64,000 nt of DNA, taken from positions 1 through 64,000 of the forward strand of contig JAQBVJ010000020.1 of the NCBI GenBank assembly GCA_027623235.1. Reading direction: 5' to 3'. The stretch is from Planctomycetota bacterium (GTDB lineage Bacteria; Planctomycetota; Planctomycetia; Planctomycetales; Planctomycetaceae). The translations under genes were made by a program, and so were the position numbers. Below, in pieces: positions 37,130 to 46,700 of the stretch; position 1 is the stretch's first letter, and the number at the start of each line of letters is the position of its first letter. Below the pieces are notes generated by a model. The model saw only the letters and a program-made list of their open reading frames with translations. It was not told the origin of the DNA and did not search any database.

Positions 37130-37984
37130 ATGCGAACCGAGCAACCCCTCGAAAACCTGGACCAGTGGGATGACTTTGTCCGGGATCGCGTTTATCCGCA
37201 GCCGCAGGAAAAGGCGCGGGACGATTACCGGGACTACGAAACTCCAGGCCGCGACTGCGTGCGCGAGTTCTACCGGCAGAACCATTCTCAGCAGACCTAT
37301 GAGTTTGTGGTCGCGAAGAAAGAACAGTTCGCCGGTCTGACTCAACGACGAATGGGGGTCTTCGAGGCACTCGACTTTCTCAACACACTGGTCGACGATT
37401 CCGATCCGGACATCGAACTCGACCAGCTCCAGCATCTGCTGCAGACGTCGGAAGCGATCCGGGCCGACGGGCACGACGACTGGTTCGTGCTGACAGGACT
37501 GCTGCACGACCTCGGCAAAGTGCTGTGTCTGTTCGGCGAGCCTCAATGGGCCGTCACAGGAGACACGTTTCCTGTCGGCTGCCGCCACGACGAACGGATC
37601 GTCTACCACGAATTCTTCGCAGACAACGCGGACTCCAACGACGACCGGTTCAACACGCGGCTCGGCGTTTACGAAGAGCACTGCGGACTGCGGAACGTGC
37701 ATCTTTCCTGGGGGCACGACGAATACGCTTACCATCTGCTCAAGGATTGCCTGCCGGAGCCGGCGCTGTACATGATGCGTTTTCATTCGTTCTACGCCTG
37801 GCACCGCGAGGGTCGGTACGACTGGCTCTGCGACGACCACGACCGACAGATGCTGGCCTGGGTCCAGAAGTTCAACCCGTACGATCTCTATTCGAAATCG
37901 CCGTCCCCGCCCGACTGGCAGGCGTTGCGGCCGTACTACGAGTCCTTGATTGAGAAATACCTGCCGGACGAAATTCGTTTCTGA
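37130..37984 (+). CDS. Inositol oxygenase (MIOX family)
   Basis: 284 residues, almost the exact length of animal MIOX. The reaction is di-iron, O2-dependent cleavage of myo-inositol to D-glucuronate. The whole chain tracks the eukaryotic enzyme: VLTGLLHDLGKVL (His-Asp iron ligands), FGEPQWAVTGDTFPVGCR (a nearly invariant block), YEEHCGLRNVHLSWGHDEYAYH, YMMRFHSFYAWHREG, and KFNPYDLYSKSPSPPDWQAL near the end. All expected His and Asp ligands are present. The start is the ATG at 37130 with GGAG seven bases earlier. It lies directly downstream of putA in the same direction; no other inositol genes are in the window. The family is common in eukaryotes and patchy in bacteria. Confidence 0.93.
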   Translation: MRTEQPLENLDQWDDFVRDRVYPQPQEKARDDYRDYETPGRDCVREFYRQNHSQQTYEFVVAKKEQFAGLTQRRMGVFEALDFLNTLVDDSDPDIELDQLQHLLQTSEAIRADGHDDWFVLTGLLHDLGKVLCLFGEPQWAVTGDTFPVGCRHDERIVYHEFFADNADSNDDRFNTRLGVYEEHCGLRNVHLSWGHDEYAYHLLKDCLPEPALYMMRFHSFYAWHREGRYDWLCDDHDRQMLAWVQKFNPYDLYSKSPSPPDWQALRPYYESLIEKYLPDEIRF

Positions 37985-38034
37985 TCAGCCTCGTCGCCAG
38001 GCTTCGACGAAATCGTCACGTGTGAGGAATTGCT

Positions 38035-40785
38035 TTGACACTCTCCGGCAACGGATCGCAGATCGAAGTTCGCGGCGCGAGGACTCACAACCTGCGCAGC
38101 GTCGATGTCGACATTCCGAGGGACCGGCTGGTCGTGATCACCGGATTGAGCGGCAGTGGCAAAAGCTCGCTCGCGTTCGCCACGCTGTTCGCCGAAGGGC
38201 AGCGACGGTACCTCGAAACGCTGTCGGCTCAGGCGAGGCAGTTTGTGCGGCAGCTTCCGCATCCGGACGTCGACTCGGTGCGAGGCCTGCCGCCCACCAT
38301 CGCCGTCGATCAGCGAACGGGCTCGGCGCGAATTCGCAGCACGCTCGCCACCACGACGGAGATCTACGACTACCTGCGCCTGCTCTTCGCGCGAGCCGGA
38401 CAGGCGCACTGCCCGGACTGCGGCTTGCCGGTGTCACAACAAAGTGTCGAGGCGATCGTCGACCGGATCCTCGCGCTGGGCGAGCGGCGGAAGGTGATGA
38501 TCCTCGCCCCGCTTATCACCGGGCGGAAAGGAGCACACCGCGAGGTCTTCGAGAAAATCTGCAAAGCAGGTCTGGTCCGCGCACGTGTTGACGGAGCAGT
38601 CGTCGACGCGGCAGATGCTCCGAATCTGCCGCGCGGCCAGGAGCACACAATCGAGGTGATCGTGGATCGGATCATCGTGAAACCCGGTATCGAAGACCGG
38701 CTCAAAGAATCGGTTGAGCTGGCACTCAAGCACGGCGACGGCTCCTGCCTGATCAGTCAGCTCGACGGCGAGAACTGGCACGACCGGCTTTACAGCAGCC
38801 GCTACTGCTGTCCCGAATGCGCCACAAGTTTCCCGCCTCTCGAACCGCGAACATTCAGTTTCAACAGCCCGTACGGAGCGTGTCCTGCCTGCCGCGGCCT
38901 GGGCGTCGTGCCGGTCAACGACGAGCGCTCATCGAGTCGCGCGAAGTCGGCTCGCGAGAATCTGTTTCGACAGCCCGCGTGCCCGTCCTGCGAAGGAGCA
39001 AGACTCGGACCGATCGCTCGCGCGGTCACGTTTGCGGGATCGAATCTGCCGAGCCTGACGGCGATGAGTGTTGACGAGGCGTCGGCGTTCTTCACGACAC
39101 TTTCTGAGCAAGAGGGATCGCGCGTTCGGGAGTGCGAGGCTCCCGCCGAGCCGCCGCGGTCGGGTGCGTTTGCGGCTCGGCAGGAGCCTCGCCCTCCCTT
39201 TAATGAGCCGACCGCACCCGGTGCGGGGCTCGCGAATCTTGAACCGGAAGCCCGGCAGGCCGCCCTCAGCATTCTTCCGGACATCGCCTCGCGGCTGCAC
39301 TATCTGCAGCGGGTCGGTGTCGGATACCTCACTTTGGACCGGCCGGCGCCGACACTGTCCGGGGGTGAGTTCCAGCGGGCTCGACTGGCGTCGTGTCTTG
39401 GCTCGGGCCTGATCGGCGTCTGCTACCTGCTCGACGAACCGACGATCGGACTGCACCCGCGCGACACCGCGCGGATGCTCGACGTGCTGACCGATCTTCG
39501 CGACAGCGGAAACAGTGTGCTGGTCGTCGAACATGACGAGGAGCTGATTCGGCAGTCCGACTGGCTGATCGACCTGGGTCCGGGAGCCGGCCGCGAAGGA
39601 GGCCACCTCGTCGCTTCGGGAGCCGTGAAGAATCTGTCCGAGACATCGTCGCCGGAATCCAGAACGGTGCGCTGGCTGACGTCGTCTTTCTCACCCGCCC
39701 TGCGGGCACCCTCTCCCCCTGAAGCGGGAGCGGAGACGGAGACGCGGTGGCTGCGGATCAGCGGCGCCTCGCTGCACAACCTGAAAGAGGTCGCGGTCGA
39801 GATTCCGCTCGGCACGCTGACGGCGGTGACGGGTGTCAGCGGCAGCGGCAAAACGTCACTCGTGACGGGAACTCTCGTGCCCGCGTTGAAGCATCTTCTG
39901 CCAGTCAATTCGGCGCGGAAGGACGAGGCGGAAGCGGACTGGAACACGCTCGGCGTTTCGCTGGGCTCACTGACGGGCAGCGGACACCTCGACCGGATCG
40001 TCGTTGTGAATCAGTCTCCGATCGGACGATCCGGACGGTCCAATCCTGCGACTCATTCGGGTGTCTGGGACGAAGTGCGACGCCTGTTCGCGAAGACTCG
40101 CGATGCGAAACTGAGAGGCTTCAAAGCCAGCCGTTTCAGCTTCAACGCCCGGGACGGTCGATGCCCGACGTGCGAGGGACGCGGCGAGCAGCGCATCGAA
40201 CTGAACTATCTGCCGGACGCGTATGTCGAGTGCCCCGACTGTCGCGGCGACCGGTTCAACACACAGACGCTGGGCATTCGCTTCAAGGAAAAGAACCTGG
40301 CCGACGTGCTCGCGCTGCGAATCGACGAAGCCGCAGAGCTGTTTGAAAACGTCCCGAAGATTCGACGAGTTCTCGACACGCTGCGCGAAGTCGGGCTCGG
40401 TTATCTGCTTCTCGGGCAGTCTTCGCTGACGCTGTCCGGTGGCGAAGCGCAACGCGTCAAGCTGGCAACCGAACTGTGCAAACAGGGCGAGGATCGAGTG
40501 CTGTTCGTTCTCGACGAGCCAACAACGGGCCTGCACCCACTCGACGTTCAAAGGCTGCTGCTGCTGCTGAGGAAGCTGGTCGAACAGGGCCACAGCGTTC
40601 TGGTCGTCGAGCACAACCTCGACGTGATCCGCGCCTCCGACTGGATGATCGATCTCGGCCCGGACGGAGGGGTCGACGGAGGACAACTTGTCGCAGCCGG
40701 TCCCCCTGGAGAACTCGCGAGCTCTCCCGGATCAAGCCTGACCGCACAGGCCCTCGCCGCTTCCTGTGCAAAAACCCGTCTGTAG
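38035..40785 (+). CDS. uvrA: UvrABC excinuclease subunit A
   Basis: 916 residues from a TTG start with GAGGA eight bases before it. This is the DNA-damage recognition ATPase of nucleotide excision repair. First ABC half: Walker A GLSGSGKSS (about 39-47), zinc-finger Cys pairs CPDC and CCPEC/CPAC, and signature TLSGGEFQRARLASCLG with LLDEPTIGLHP. Second half: Walker A GVSGSGKTS, DNA-binding zinc finger CPTC/CPDC (about 705-735), and TLSGGEAQRVKLATEL with VLDEPTTGLHP. Two stretches look inserted in linkers: residues about 365-388, encoded by a 71-bp palindromic repeat, and about 552-570 (Pro-rich, SFSPALRAPSPPEAG). The frame is intact, so the protein is probably functional. Confidence 0.93.
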   Translation: MTLSGNGSQIEVRGARTHNLRSVDVDIPRDRLVVITGLSGSGKSSLAFATLFAEGQRRYLETLSAQARQFVRQLPHPDVDSVRGLPPTIAVDQRTGSARIRSTLATTTEIYDYLRLLFARAGQAHCPDCGLPVSQQSVEAIVDRILALGERRKVMILAPLITGRKGAHREVFEKICKAGLVRARVDGAVVDAADAPNLPRGQEHTIEVIVDRIIVKPGIEDRLKESVELALKHGDGSCLISQLDGENWHDRLYSSRYCCPECATSFPPLEPRTFSFNSPYGACPACRGLGVVPVNDERSSSRAKSARENLFRQPACPSCEGARLGPIARAVTFAGSNLPSLTAMSVDEASAFFTTLSEQEGSRVRECEAPAEPPRSGAFAARQEPRPPFNEPTAPGAGLANLEPEARQAALSILPDIASRLHYLQRVGVGYLTLDRPAPTLSGGEFQRARLASCLGSGLIGVCYLLDEPTIGLHPRDTARMLDVLTDLRDSGNSVLVVEHDEELIRQSDWLIDLGPGAGREGGHLVASGAVKNLSETSSPESRTVRWLTSSFSPALRAPSPPEAGAETETRWLRISGASLHNLKEVAVEIPLGTLTAVTGVSGSGKTSLVTGTLVPALKHLLPVNSARKDEAEADWNTLGVSLGSLTGSGHLDRIVVVNQSPIGRSGRSNPATHSGVWDEVRRLFAKTRDAKLRGFKASRFSFNARDGRCPTCEGRGEQRIELNYLPDAYVECPDCRGDRFNTQTLGIRFKEKNLADVLALRIDEAAELFENVPKIRRVLDTLREVGLGYLLLGQSSLTLSGGEAQRVKLATELCKQGEDRVLFVLDEPTTGLHPLDVQRLLLLLRKLVEQGHSVLVVEHNLDVIRASDWMIDLGPDGGVDGGQLVAAGPPGELASSPGSSLTAQALAASCAKTRL
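39128..39198. repeat. Palindromic repeat inserted in frame in uvrA
   Basis: The left arm begins GGGAGTGCGAGGCTC and the right arm ends GAGCCTCGCCCTCCC. Over 27 paired bases only two mismatch. It encodes CEAPAEPPRSGAFAARQEPR-type sequence in a linker just before the first ABC signature. The same element occurs in non-coding DNA at 57250-57312. Confidence 0.85.
39691..39740 (+). repeat. Second probable repeat-derived insertion in uvrA
   Basis: TCACCCGCCCTGCGGGCACC and the following CCTCTCCCCCTGAAGCGGGA encode SPALRAPSPPEAG between the two ABC halves. It contains a small GCCC-TGC-GGGC hairpin. The wording resembles dispersed intergenic repeats, but no second copy was found in this window. Confidence 0.4.
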
Positions 40786-40848
40786 CCGGCCGCGTTGCCG
40801 CCGCATGGCGACTATCGAACGCAGGATCACGTCCCAGACCGGGAATTC

Positions 40849-40914
40849 AAGTGGCACGGCCTTCCAGGCCGTGCTTCATTCAAGTTCCGCATGGCCAGGA
40901 TGCCAATGCCACTT
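40849..40914. repeat. Palindromic repeat with AAGTGGCA arms
   Basis: Outer arms AAGTGGCA (40849-40856) and TGCCACTT (40907-40914) enclose an inner hairpin, GCACGGCCTTCCAGGCCGTG and one base. It lies between uvrA and the phoB remnant, which converge here. It looks like a dispersed intergenic element of a third family. Confidence 0.75.
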
Positions 40915-40952
40915 TTTCAAGCCGCTGCTGACTCGACTCCAGGTCCGACGGC

Positions 40953-41309
40953 TTAGAATTTACCCGGTCGGTCGATCAGCATCCGGTAACCGACTCCGCG
41001 GACCGTGTTGATCAGTTCGGACTGCCCGCCCAGTTTTTTCCGGAGTGACCGCACGTAAACATCGATCGTCCGTTCCAGCGCATTCGCATCGTCGCCGCGG
41101 GAAATGTCGAGCAGTTCCTGGCGGGAAAAAACGCGGCCTGGCTGACTCGCCAGCGTCCACAGCATCTTGAATTCGGTCAGCGTCAGCGTCAGCTCTCGAC
41201 CATCCACGCTGGCGCCGTGGCCGATCCCGGTCGATTTCAATTCCGTGAATTGAAACGGTGCCTTCCGCCTGTTTGCGCGACGGCAACTGCGGTGACCGCG
41301 CTCTTTCAT
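40953..41309 (-). pseudogene. phoB-type response regulator remnant: DNA-binding domain only
   Basis: The frame contains a complete OmpR/PhoB winged-helix domain: LTLTEFKMLWTLASQPGRVF, then SRQELLDISRG, then RTIDVYVRSLRKKLG and INTVRGVGYRML to a normal C-terminus. The roughly 120-residue receiver domain is missing. The sequence immediately upstream belongs, in another frame, to the end of PhoU. Real homology starts at about 41264. The position after phoU identifies it as a PhoB relic. A tiny constitutive DNA-binding protein could in principle be made, but no start with a ribosome site is apparent, so I call it a truncated gene. Confidence 0.75.
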
Positions 41310-41343
41310 GGGTCAGCAGGGATTCGGCATGAACGGAGATTCG

Positions 41344-41772
41344 TCCGTGACGGATGATCTCGCCTTCGACCAGATAGACGACGTCTTCGGCGATGTTTGT
41401 CGCATGGTCAGCCACTCGTTCTATTTGTCGTGTTGGTCGTGTTGCAGAAAAAAGTGAGTCAGAGGATCGATCTGGCTCGGCGTCTGTTTCATGCGTTCCA
41501 CAAGTTCAGCCAGTAATTTTCAGGACCGAGGTGACTCGACGCAGTTCGTTGGCAACTGGCTGGTGCAGCGCCAGCACCTTCAAACACTCATCCTCAATCC
41601 GCACGTCCCAGGCGTCGATTTCGTTGTCACGCTGACGGAGTGTTTCCGCGATATCTGCCCTGGGATTCGTCAGGCCGTCCACCGCGATCTGGATCATGCC
41701 CTCAACGATCGCATACATCGACAGCAGATCGTTGTGCAGCGTGCTGATGTCGCGTTGAAGATGAGTGCTCAT
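41344..41772 (-). pseudogene. phoU: phoU remnant with internal deletion and frame breaks
   Basis: The N-terminal 88 residues are normal PhoU (MSTHLQRDISTLHNDLLSMY to RRVTSVLKITG), then a TGA stop. Right after it, in a different frame, comes AELVERMKQTPSQIDPLTHF, which belongs near the end of PhoU. A further frame change gives RQIERVADHATNIAED and VVYLVEGEIIRHG, the normal C-terminus. About 90 residues of the middle are missing. Intact PhoU (about 215-230 residues) is a negative modulator of the Pst/PhoR phosphate signalling system. With a deletion and two frame changes this copy cannot be functional. Confidence 0.82.
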
Positions 41773-41861
41773 CGGACCGTCTAAAACGAAACTGTTGATT
41801 CATGGGAGCAACGCCGGTTGAGCAGGAAGTTCAATCGGCGTCTCCAGTCGGAATTCGCCCT

Positions 41862-42869
41862 CTATCCAAACCGGCCGGTGATGTAATCCTCGGTCCGCTG
41901 TTCTGACGGACGTGTGAAGATCCGGGAGGTCAGACCGCGCTCGATCATGTGACCCTCGTAAAAGAACGCGGTCCAGTCGCTGACTCGAGCGGCCTGCTGC
42001 ATGTTGTGCGTCACGATGACGATTGTGTACTTTTCCTTCAACTCGAAGATCAAATCTTCAATTCGGGAAGTTGAACCCGGATCCAGTGCCGATGCCGGTT
42101 CGTCCATCAACAGGACGTCCGGGTTCGTCGCCAGCGAGCGGGCGATGCACAGTCGCTGCTGCTGTCCGCCCGACAGGGCCATTGCGGAGTCGTTCAGTCG
42201 GTCCTTCACTTCGTCCCACAGAACCGCCCGCCGCAGGCTTTGTTCAACGATTTCGGCGAGGAGCCTGCGGTCCCGGCAGCCGGAAATCTGCGGCCCGTAG
42301 GCCACGTTCTTGAAAATCGAACGCGGAAACGGCGTCGACTTCTGGAACACCATACCCACTCGTTTGCGGAGGGCGACGACATCGATGTTCGAGTCGTCAA
42401 TGTCGCGGCCTTCCAGCAGAACGTCGCCCGTGATCCGGGTTCCTTCGATGATGTCGTTCATCCGGTTGAGCGTCCGGAGAAACGTGCTTTTCCCGCAGCC
42501 GGATGGACCGATCAGAGCCGTCACGGACCGCTCGGGAATCTCGAGCGAGACGTCCATCAGTGCCTGAGTCTTACCGTAATAAAAGTTGAGCCCGCGCGTT
42601 TCAATCTTCGTCGGACCGGCAACAACTTTCGGCGACTTGAGCACGCCTGCCGCCGGGTCGCGGGGAACGGATTCCTCGCGAACGAGTGTCCGTGTCGCTG
42701 TCTTCATGAGAAGTCCATTCATGCGGGCGGTCATGGTTGGCAATACTCCGAGTGGTTTCTGAGCCGCGTCCTTCGTCCCAGTGACCGCCGGCGAATGAAC
42801 CGACGGCACAGCGCTGCTGGTTGACGCGACTTTGTTTGCGAGGATGTTCACGGTGCTGGCTTCTACCAT
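41862..42869 (-). CDS. pstB: Phosphate ABC transporter ATP-binding protein
   Basis: 335 residues. The ATPase core is complete: Walker [12 protein letters not shown]-loop [16 protein letters not shown], signature [17 protein letters not shown], Walker [15 protein letters not shown]-loop [14 protein letters not shown], and the PstB end [11 protein letters not shown]. The Q-loop STPFP differs from the usual PNPFP. About 90 residues precede the core, an unusual low-complexity extension; initiation at the internal ATG (codon 55, 42707) would give a more normal protein. The ATG at 42869 lies four bases upstream of the stop of the pstS remnant. No PstC or PstA permease gene is next to it, so it lacks its local partners. 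Confidence 0.87.
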   Translation of the reverse strand: MVEASTVNILANKVASTSSAVPSVHSPAVTGTKDAAQKPLGVLPTMTARMNGLLMKTATRTLVREESVPRDPAAGVLKSPKVVAGPTKIETRGLNFYYGKTQALMDVSLEIPERSVTALIGPSGCGKSTFLRTLNRMNDIIEGTRITGDVLLEGRDIDDSNIDVVALRKRVGMVFQKSTPFPRSIFKNVAYGPQISGCRDRRLLAEIVEQSLRRAVLWDEVKDRLNDSAMALSGGQQQRLCIARSLATNPDVLLMDEPASALDPGSTSRIEDLIFELKEKYTIVIVTHNMQQAARVSDWTAFFYEGHMIERGLTSRIFTRPSEQRTEDYITGRFG

Positions 42870-43475
42870 TGGTTATGTTTCCGAAAGTTCTGATGCTCGA
42901 TGTAGTAGGCGTAACCGAAGTAGCCCAGTGAGTAACGGTCTCCGGCGATGCCTTTGACCAGAACATTGTCGTCCGTGCTGGCTGTGTAATCGGAGCGGCT
43001 GTTGCCGGTCTCGCCACAGACTTCTTCGGTGAAGTAGTCGAACGTTCCCGAGGCGGTATCCGGTCCGTAAAGCACGATCGGCTCGTCCGGCCAGGCGGAG
43101 TTCACGTCCTTCCAGGTTTTGACTTTGCTGTCCTGGCTCCAGATTTGCCGAAGCTGAGCGATCGATAGCCGGTCGCAGAAAGTGTTCGCAGGATTGACCA
43201 TGACAGACAGCCCGTCGATCGCGACTTTGAGCTCGATGTACTCAACGCCGTGCTCTTTGCAGGCAGCGATTTCTTTGCCTTTGATCGGCCGCGAGGCGTT
43301 GTTGATGTCGCAGTCGCCGCGAGTGAACTGGCGAAAGCCACCACCGGTTCCCGTTTGCTTGACGGGAATCCGCACCCTGGAGTGGGCTTTCTGAAAAGCC
43401 TCGGCAACAGCCTGGCTGATCGGAAACACCGTGCTGGACCCTTCGATGACGACGGTCCCGGTGAGTTCGCCGTTA
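42863..43475 (-). pseudogene. pstS: pstS remnant: phosphate-binding protein truncated at both ends
   Basis: The frame matches the phosphate-binding lobe region: TVVIEGSSTVFPISQAVAEA, TGTGGGFRQFTRGDCDINNA, SRPIKGKE, YGPDTASGTFDYFTEEV and ALGYFGYAYY-type sequence. Then it departs into [10 protein letters not shown] and stops. The last 40-50 residues of the family are missing. Upstream of about 43475 the frame is open but unrelated, with no signal peptide or lipobox, so the product could not be exported. Both ends therefore look cut by deletions. It is read toward pstB, as in an intact pst operon. Confidence 0.78.
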
Positions 43476-43703
43476 GGACTTCGCCTGATTCTGGAGTGGC
43501 CCGAAACGGCGATGACGACGCGTAAGCGAGTCGCCGTGGTCACTTGTGACGAATGGCCTGAAGAATTCGCCGTGTCGCCCGTCCACTTTTCGCCATGGCC
43601 GATCGTTCCTTGCCCCTGGGCGGGGAACCCTCCAGAATCCGGACCAGCCAGCTGTCTGCTCTTTGTGCTTGCGCCGGGTGACCGGAAAACACTGGAACGT
43701 CGA

Positions 43704-46700
43704 ATGCCACAGAACGAGTCTGAAAACCCGGTCGGCAAATCTGCTGGTCCGGTCGACATTGACACAGCATTCAACACGGTTCTGGGATACCTCAATTTTT
43801 CGGGCGGCGCACCGGACGCCACGTTTCTGCGGCATTTGAATCAGCTTGCAGAGCACTCCGGTTTTGCCGATGGCTGGCAGCCACTGCGGGAACTGCTCTC
43901 CGGGAAGCTCAGCGAGGTCGCCGGTTCGTCGTCGACATTTTCCGACGTCACCCAGGCCCGCAGCGTCATCGACCTGGTGCTGGATTCGCTCGTGCCCGCG
44001 TATCGCGATTTCCACGCCGACCTGCTGTTTCATCTTGAGGAAGGTGAGCACCAGAACCCGTTTTTCCTTGGGCGATGTTTCGAGGCGGTGCTGGCTCAGG
44101 GCGGACCGTGGAACGAGGTCGATCGTGTGGTGAGCGGGGCCCTGGATCAGCTCAACGATTTTCTCGGCTTCCGACCGCTGGCCGTGCTTGAGAACGGTCG
44201 TAAGATGACGCCGTACGAGCACGAGCGTTGCCGGCCGCTGCCACTGTTTATTGCGGGAGCAGGAGCGTGTTCGAGTCCGTATCAGCAGGTTGTCGAGCAG
44301 GCAATCAAGCAACTGGCAGAAACGCACGAAGACGTACTCACCGGGGCTCACTTCGAACTCGACCATTTAACTGAACTGGCAATCGATCTGCGGGCGTACG
44401 ATCACGACCACCCGGTTTTCAAACGGACGAATTATCTGTTTGGCGAGTGGGATCCGCACGTCATCGACAATTCCGGGTTCTATCGCCGGTTCATCGTCCG
44501 CAGGATCATTCTTGACGCCCTCGTCGGCTGGGTCTCGGTGCAGGACGATCAGGACGAGGCCATCTTCGACGCCGGAGCCGTCCTGTGCGGAACGATCCTG
44601 ATGGCGTCTGCCGTCAGCGGAGACGGGCCGGCCTGCCACGATTCGTCGGTCACGCTGACATCGCTGCTGCCGCTCGTCGCTCGCCAGCGCGACGATTTCT
44701 ACGACCGGCTGATGGCCGGCGCGAAAGGCAAACGCCGGAAGCGGCTGCTCGAAGCGCAGGAGACAACTCAGCAGCCGTTCGGCCATGTGCGGCAAACACT
44801 CAACCTGTACCTGGCTCACTACGGAGCCCGTCAGGTTCAGCATCGCCAGCTGGCCAACGTTTACGCGCGGATGGGTTATTCGGAGGCGAGTCGCGAACAG
44901 GCGGCGGCAATCCCTTCCGTCGCGGCCCGATTTGAGTGCGAGGTGCAGTGGCGAATCACCGGAGCGAAACAGCTCATCGAGCGGAGTCAAATCGACGAAG
45001 GGGCCGGGCTGCTGCTGGAAATCGAAGATCTGCTGCATCGAGGAATCGGCTGCGGAGCCTTCGTCGACCCGTGGAACATCCTCGCGTTTCAGGGCAACTT
45101 TCCCCTGTTCTCGTCGCGCGAGGATTCGATTCCCGATCAGCGCGTTGAGGTCATCCTCGATTTGATGGAGCGGCTGTTCGGCGTCTTTTCCCGGGCTCTC
45201 GCAGAAGCTGCCGCGCAGGGACGCGATGAGCTCGTTGAGGATCTGGCCGAGCGGTTTGAGCAGCTCGCCGATTACTGGGATCAGTTTGCCGCTCACGTGA
45301 TCGACGATCTGCCGAAAGTGTTCGGCAATGAGAGTCTCGAATCCGCGCGGCACGTCGCCGAAGCACTCGCCGAGTGGCGGGCGGCCGGAGAAGGCGCGGG
45401 CGACATCTCGTTCTGGCGCAAGCACGTCGACCGTTTCAACTCGGCCAAAGCGTACGCCTGCGTCGTCGAAGCGCTGCTTGCGAAAGGCGATCACGTTGCG
45501 GCGATGTCGCTGCTCGTCCAGTGGCTGAGCGTTTCCGACGAAGTCGGGATCGAGTCCGGTCCGTATTCGATTCACGCTCAGCTTCTCGACTGGATCAATG
45601 ATGTCACGGCGGACACCGAAGGAGAATTGAAACGGCCAGTCGACTGGGATTCGATCCGGCGGCTTTTCGACTTTCTCGAAGTGAACGCCGGCGAATACTG
45701 GGAGGTCCCAACGCTCGACGGTGGTGGAGTGTCCGGCCGCCGCTCCTCCGGTGATTTCAACGGCGAACGGCCGCTCGACGACTGGGCCGTCGACCCCAAC
45801 GACGACAACTGGATCGAAGACTCAGAGGACAAACTGTTCGAAGCGGCCTACGACGGCATCGTCTACCAGGACAGCACGAAGGACGGCGTCGATGGGGAAG
45901 TCCTCGACAGCGGCAACGCACCCGGGACGACTGAGTTTGAGATTCTCAACCGGCAGCTTGAACCGCGGATCAAGTTCATCATGGCGCTGGCTCAGTTATG
46001 GCAGGTCGCCGCGGCCTCACTGTCTGCCGAGATGCTCGGACCAGTGGGTGAGGGAGAAACGCGAAGCAAGCTGGATGCCAGGCAGACGGAAAAGCTGGCC
46101 GAGTGGCGGAAGCAGGTTCGGCGACTTCAGGACAGCCTGCTCGCCCTTTTGAATTCGGTCTGGGAGCGAGAGATCGATGAAACCGGCGGCGATCACGACG
46201 CCAACGTTGAGTACGACATCCAGCTTCAGACGAAGTTTTATTTACTCAACACGATCATCGCGACACACATCAACTGTCGCGTCGCCGAGGTCGGGCTGTT
46301 GTGTCTGCTGCCGTCGGTCACCGATGAAAAAAACTTCCCGGCGGACGATCGCGAGATGATCGGTTTTTACCGATCCGTCGTGCAGCGGGACATCGACGGT
46401 GTCCACAAGCGACTGCCGAAACAGTTTCAGCGGCTGCGACGAAAGCCGCTGCTCTACGTGCCGCTCGACAGTGGCGGCGATCCGATGCAGATCCTCGCCG
46501 CGCGAACCGTCCAGACCGACATCCGGTTTCTTTTGAAGCAGCTACCAAGACTCGGCCTGCTCCGCGAGACCTGGCATGTCGTCAAGCTGGCTCACCGAAT
46601 GGAACGCGAAACGCGGCCGGGACAGATGGCAGTCACCGAGTTTGACCGCATCTTCCGCACCGGTCTGCGAAACACAATCGACTGCCTCATCAAATCGTCC

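Noticed and set aside
40960..41415. Intact fusion protein of PhoU C-terminus and further sequence
   Set aside because: After EIIRHG the frame turns into out-of-frame phoB sequence (Arg/Asp/Ala rich), so it is a by-product of the deletion and not a new domain.
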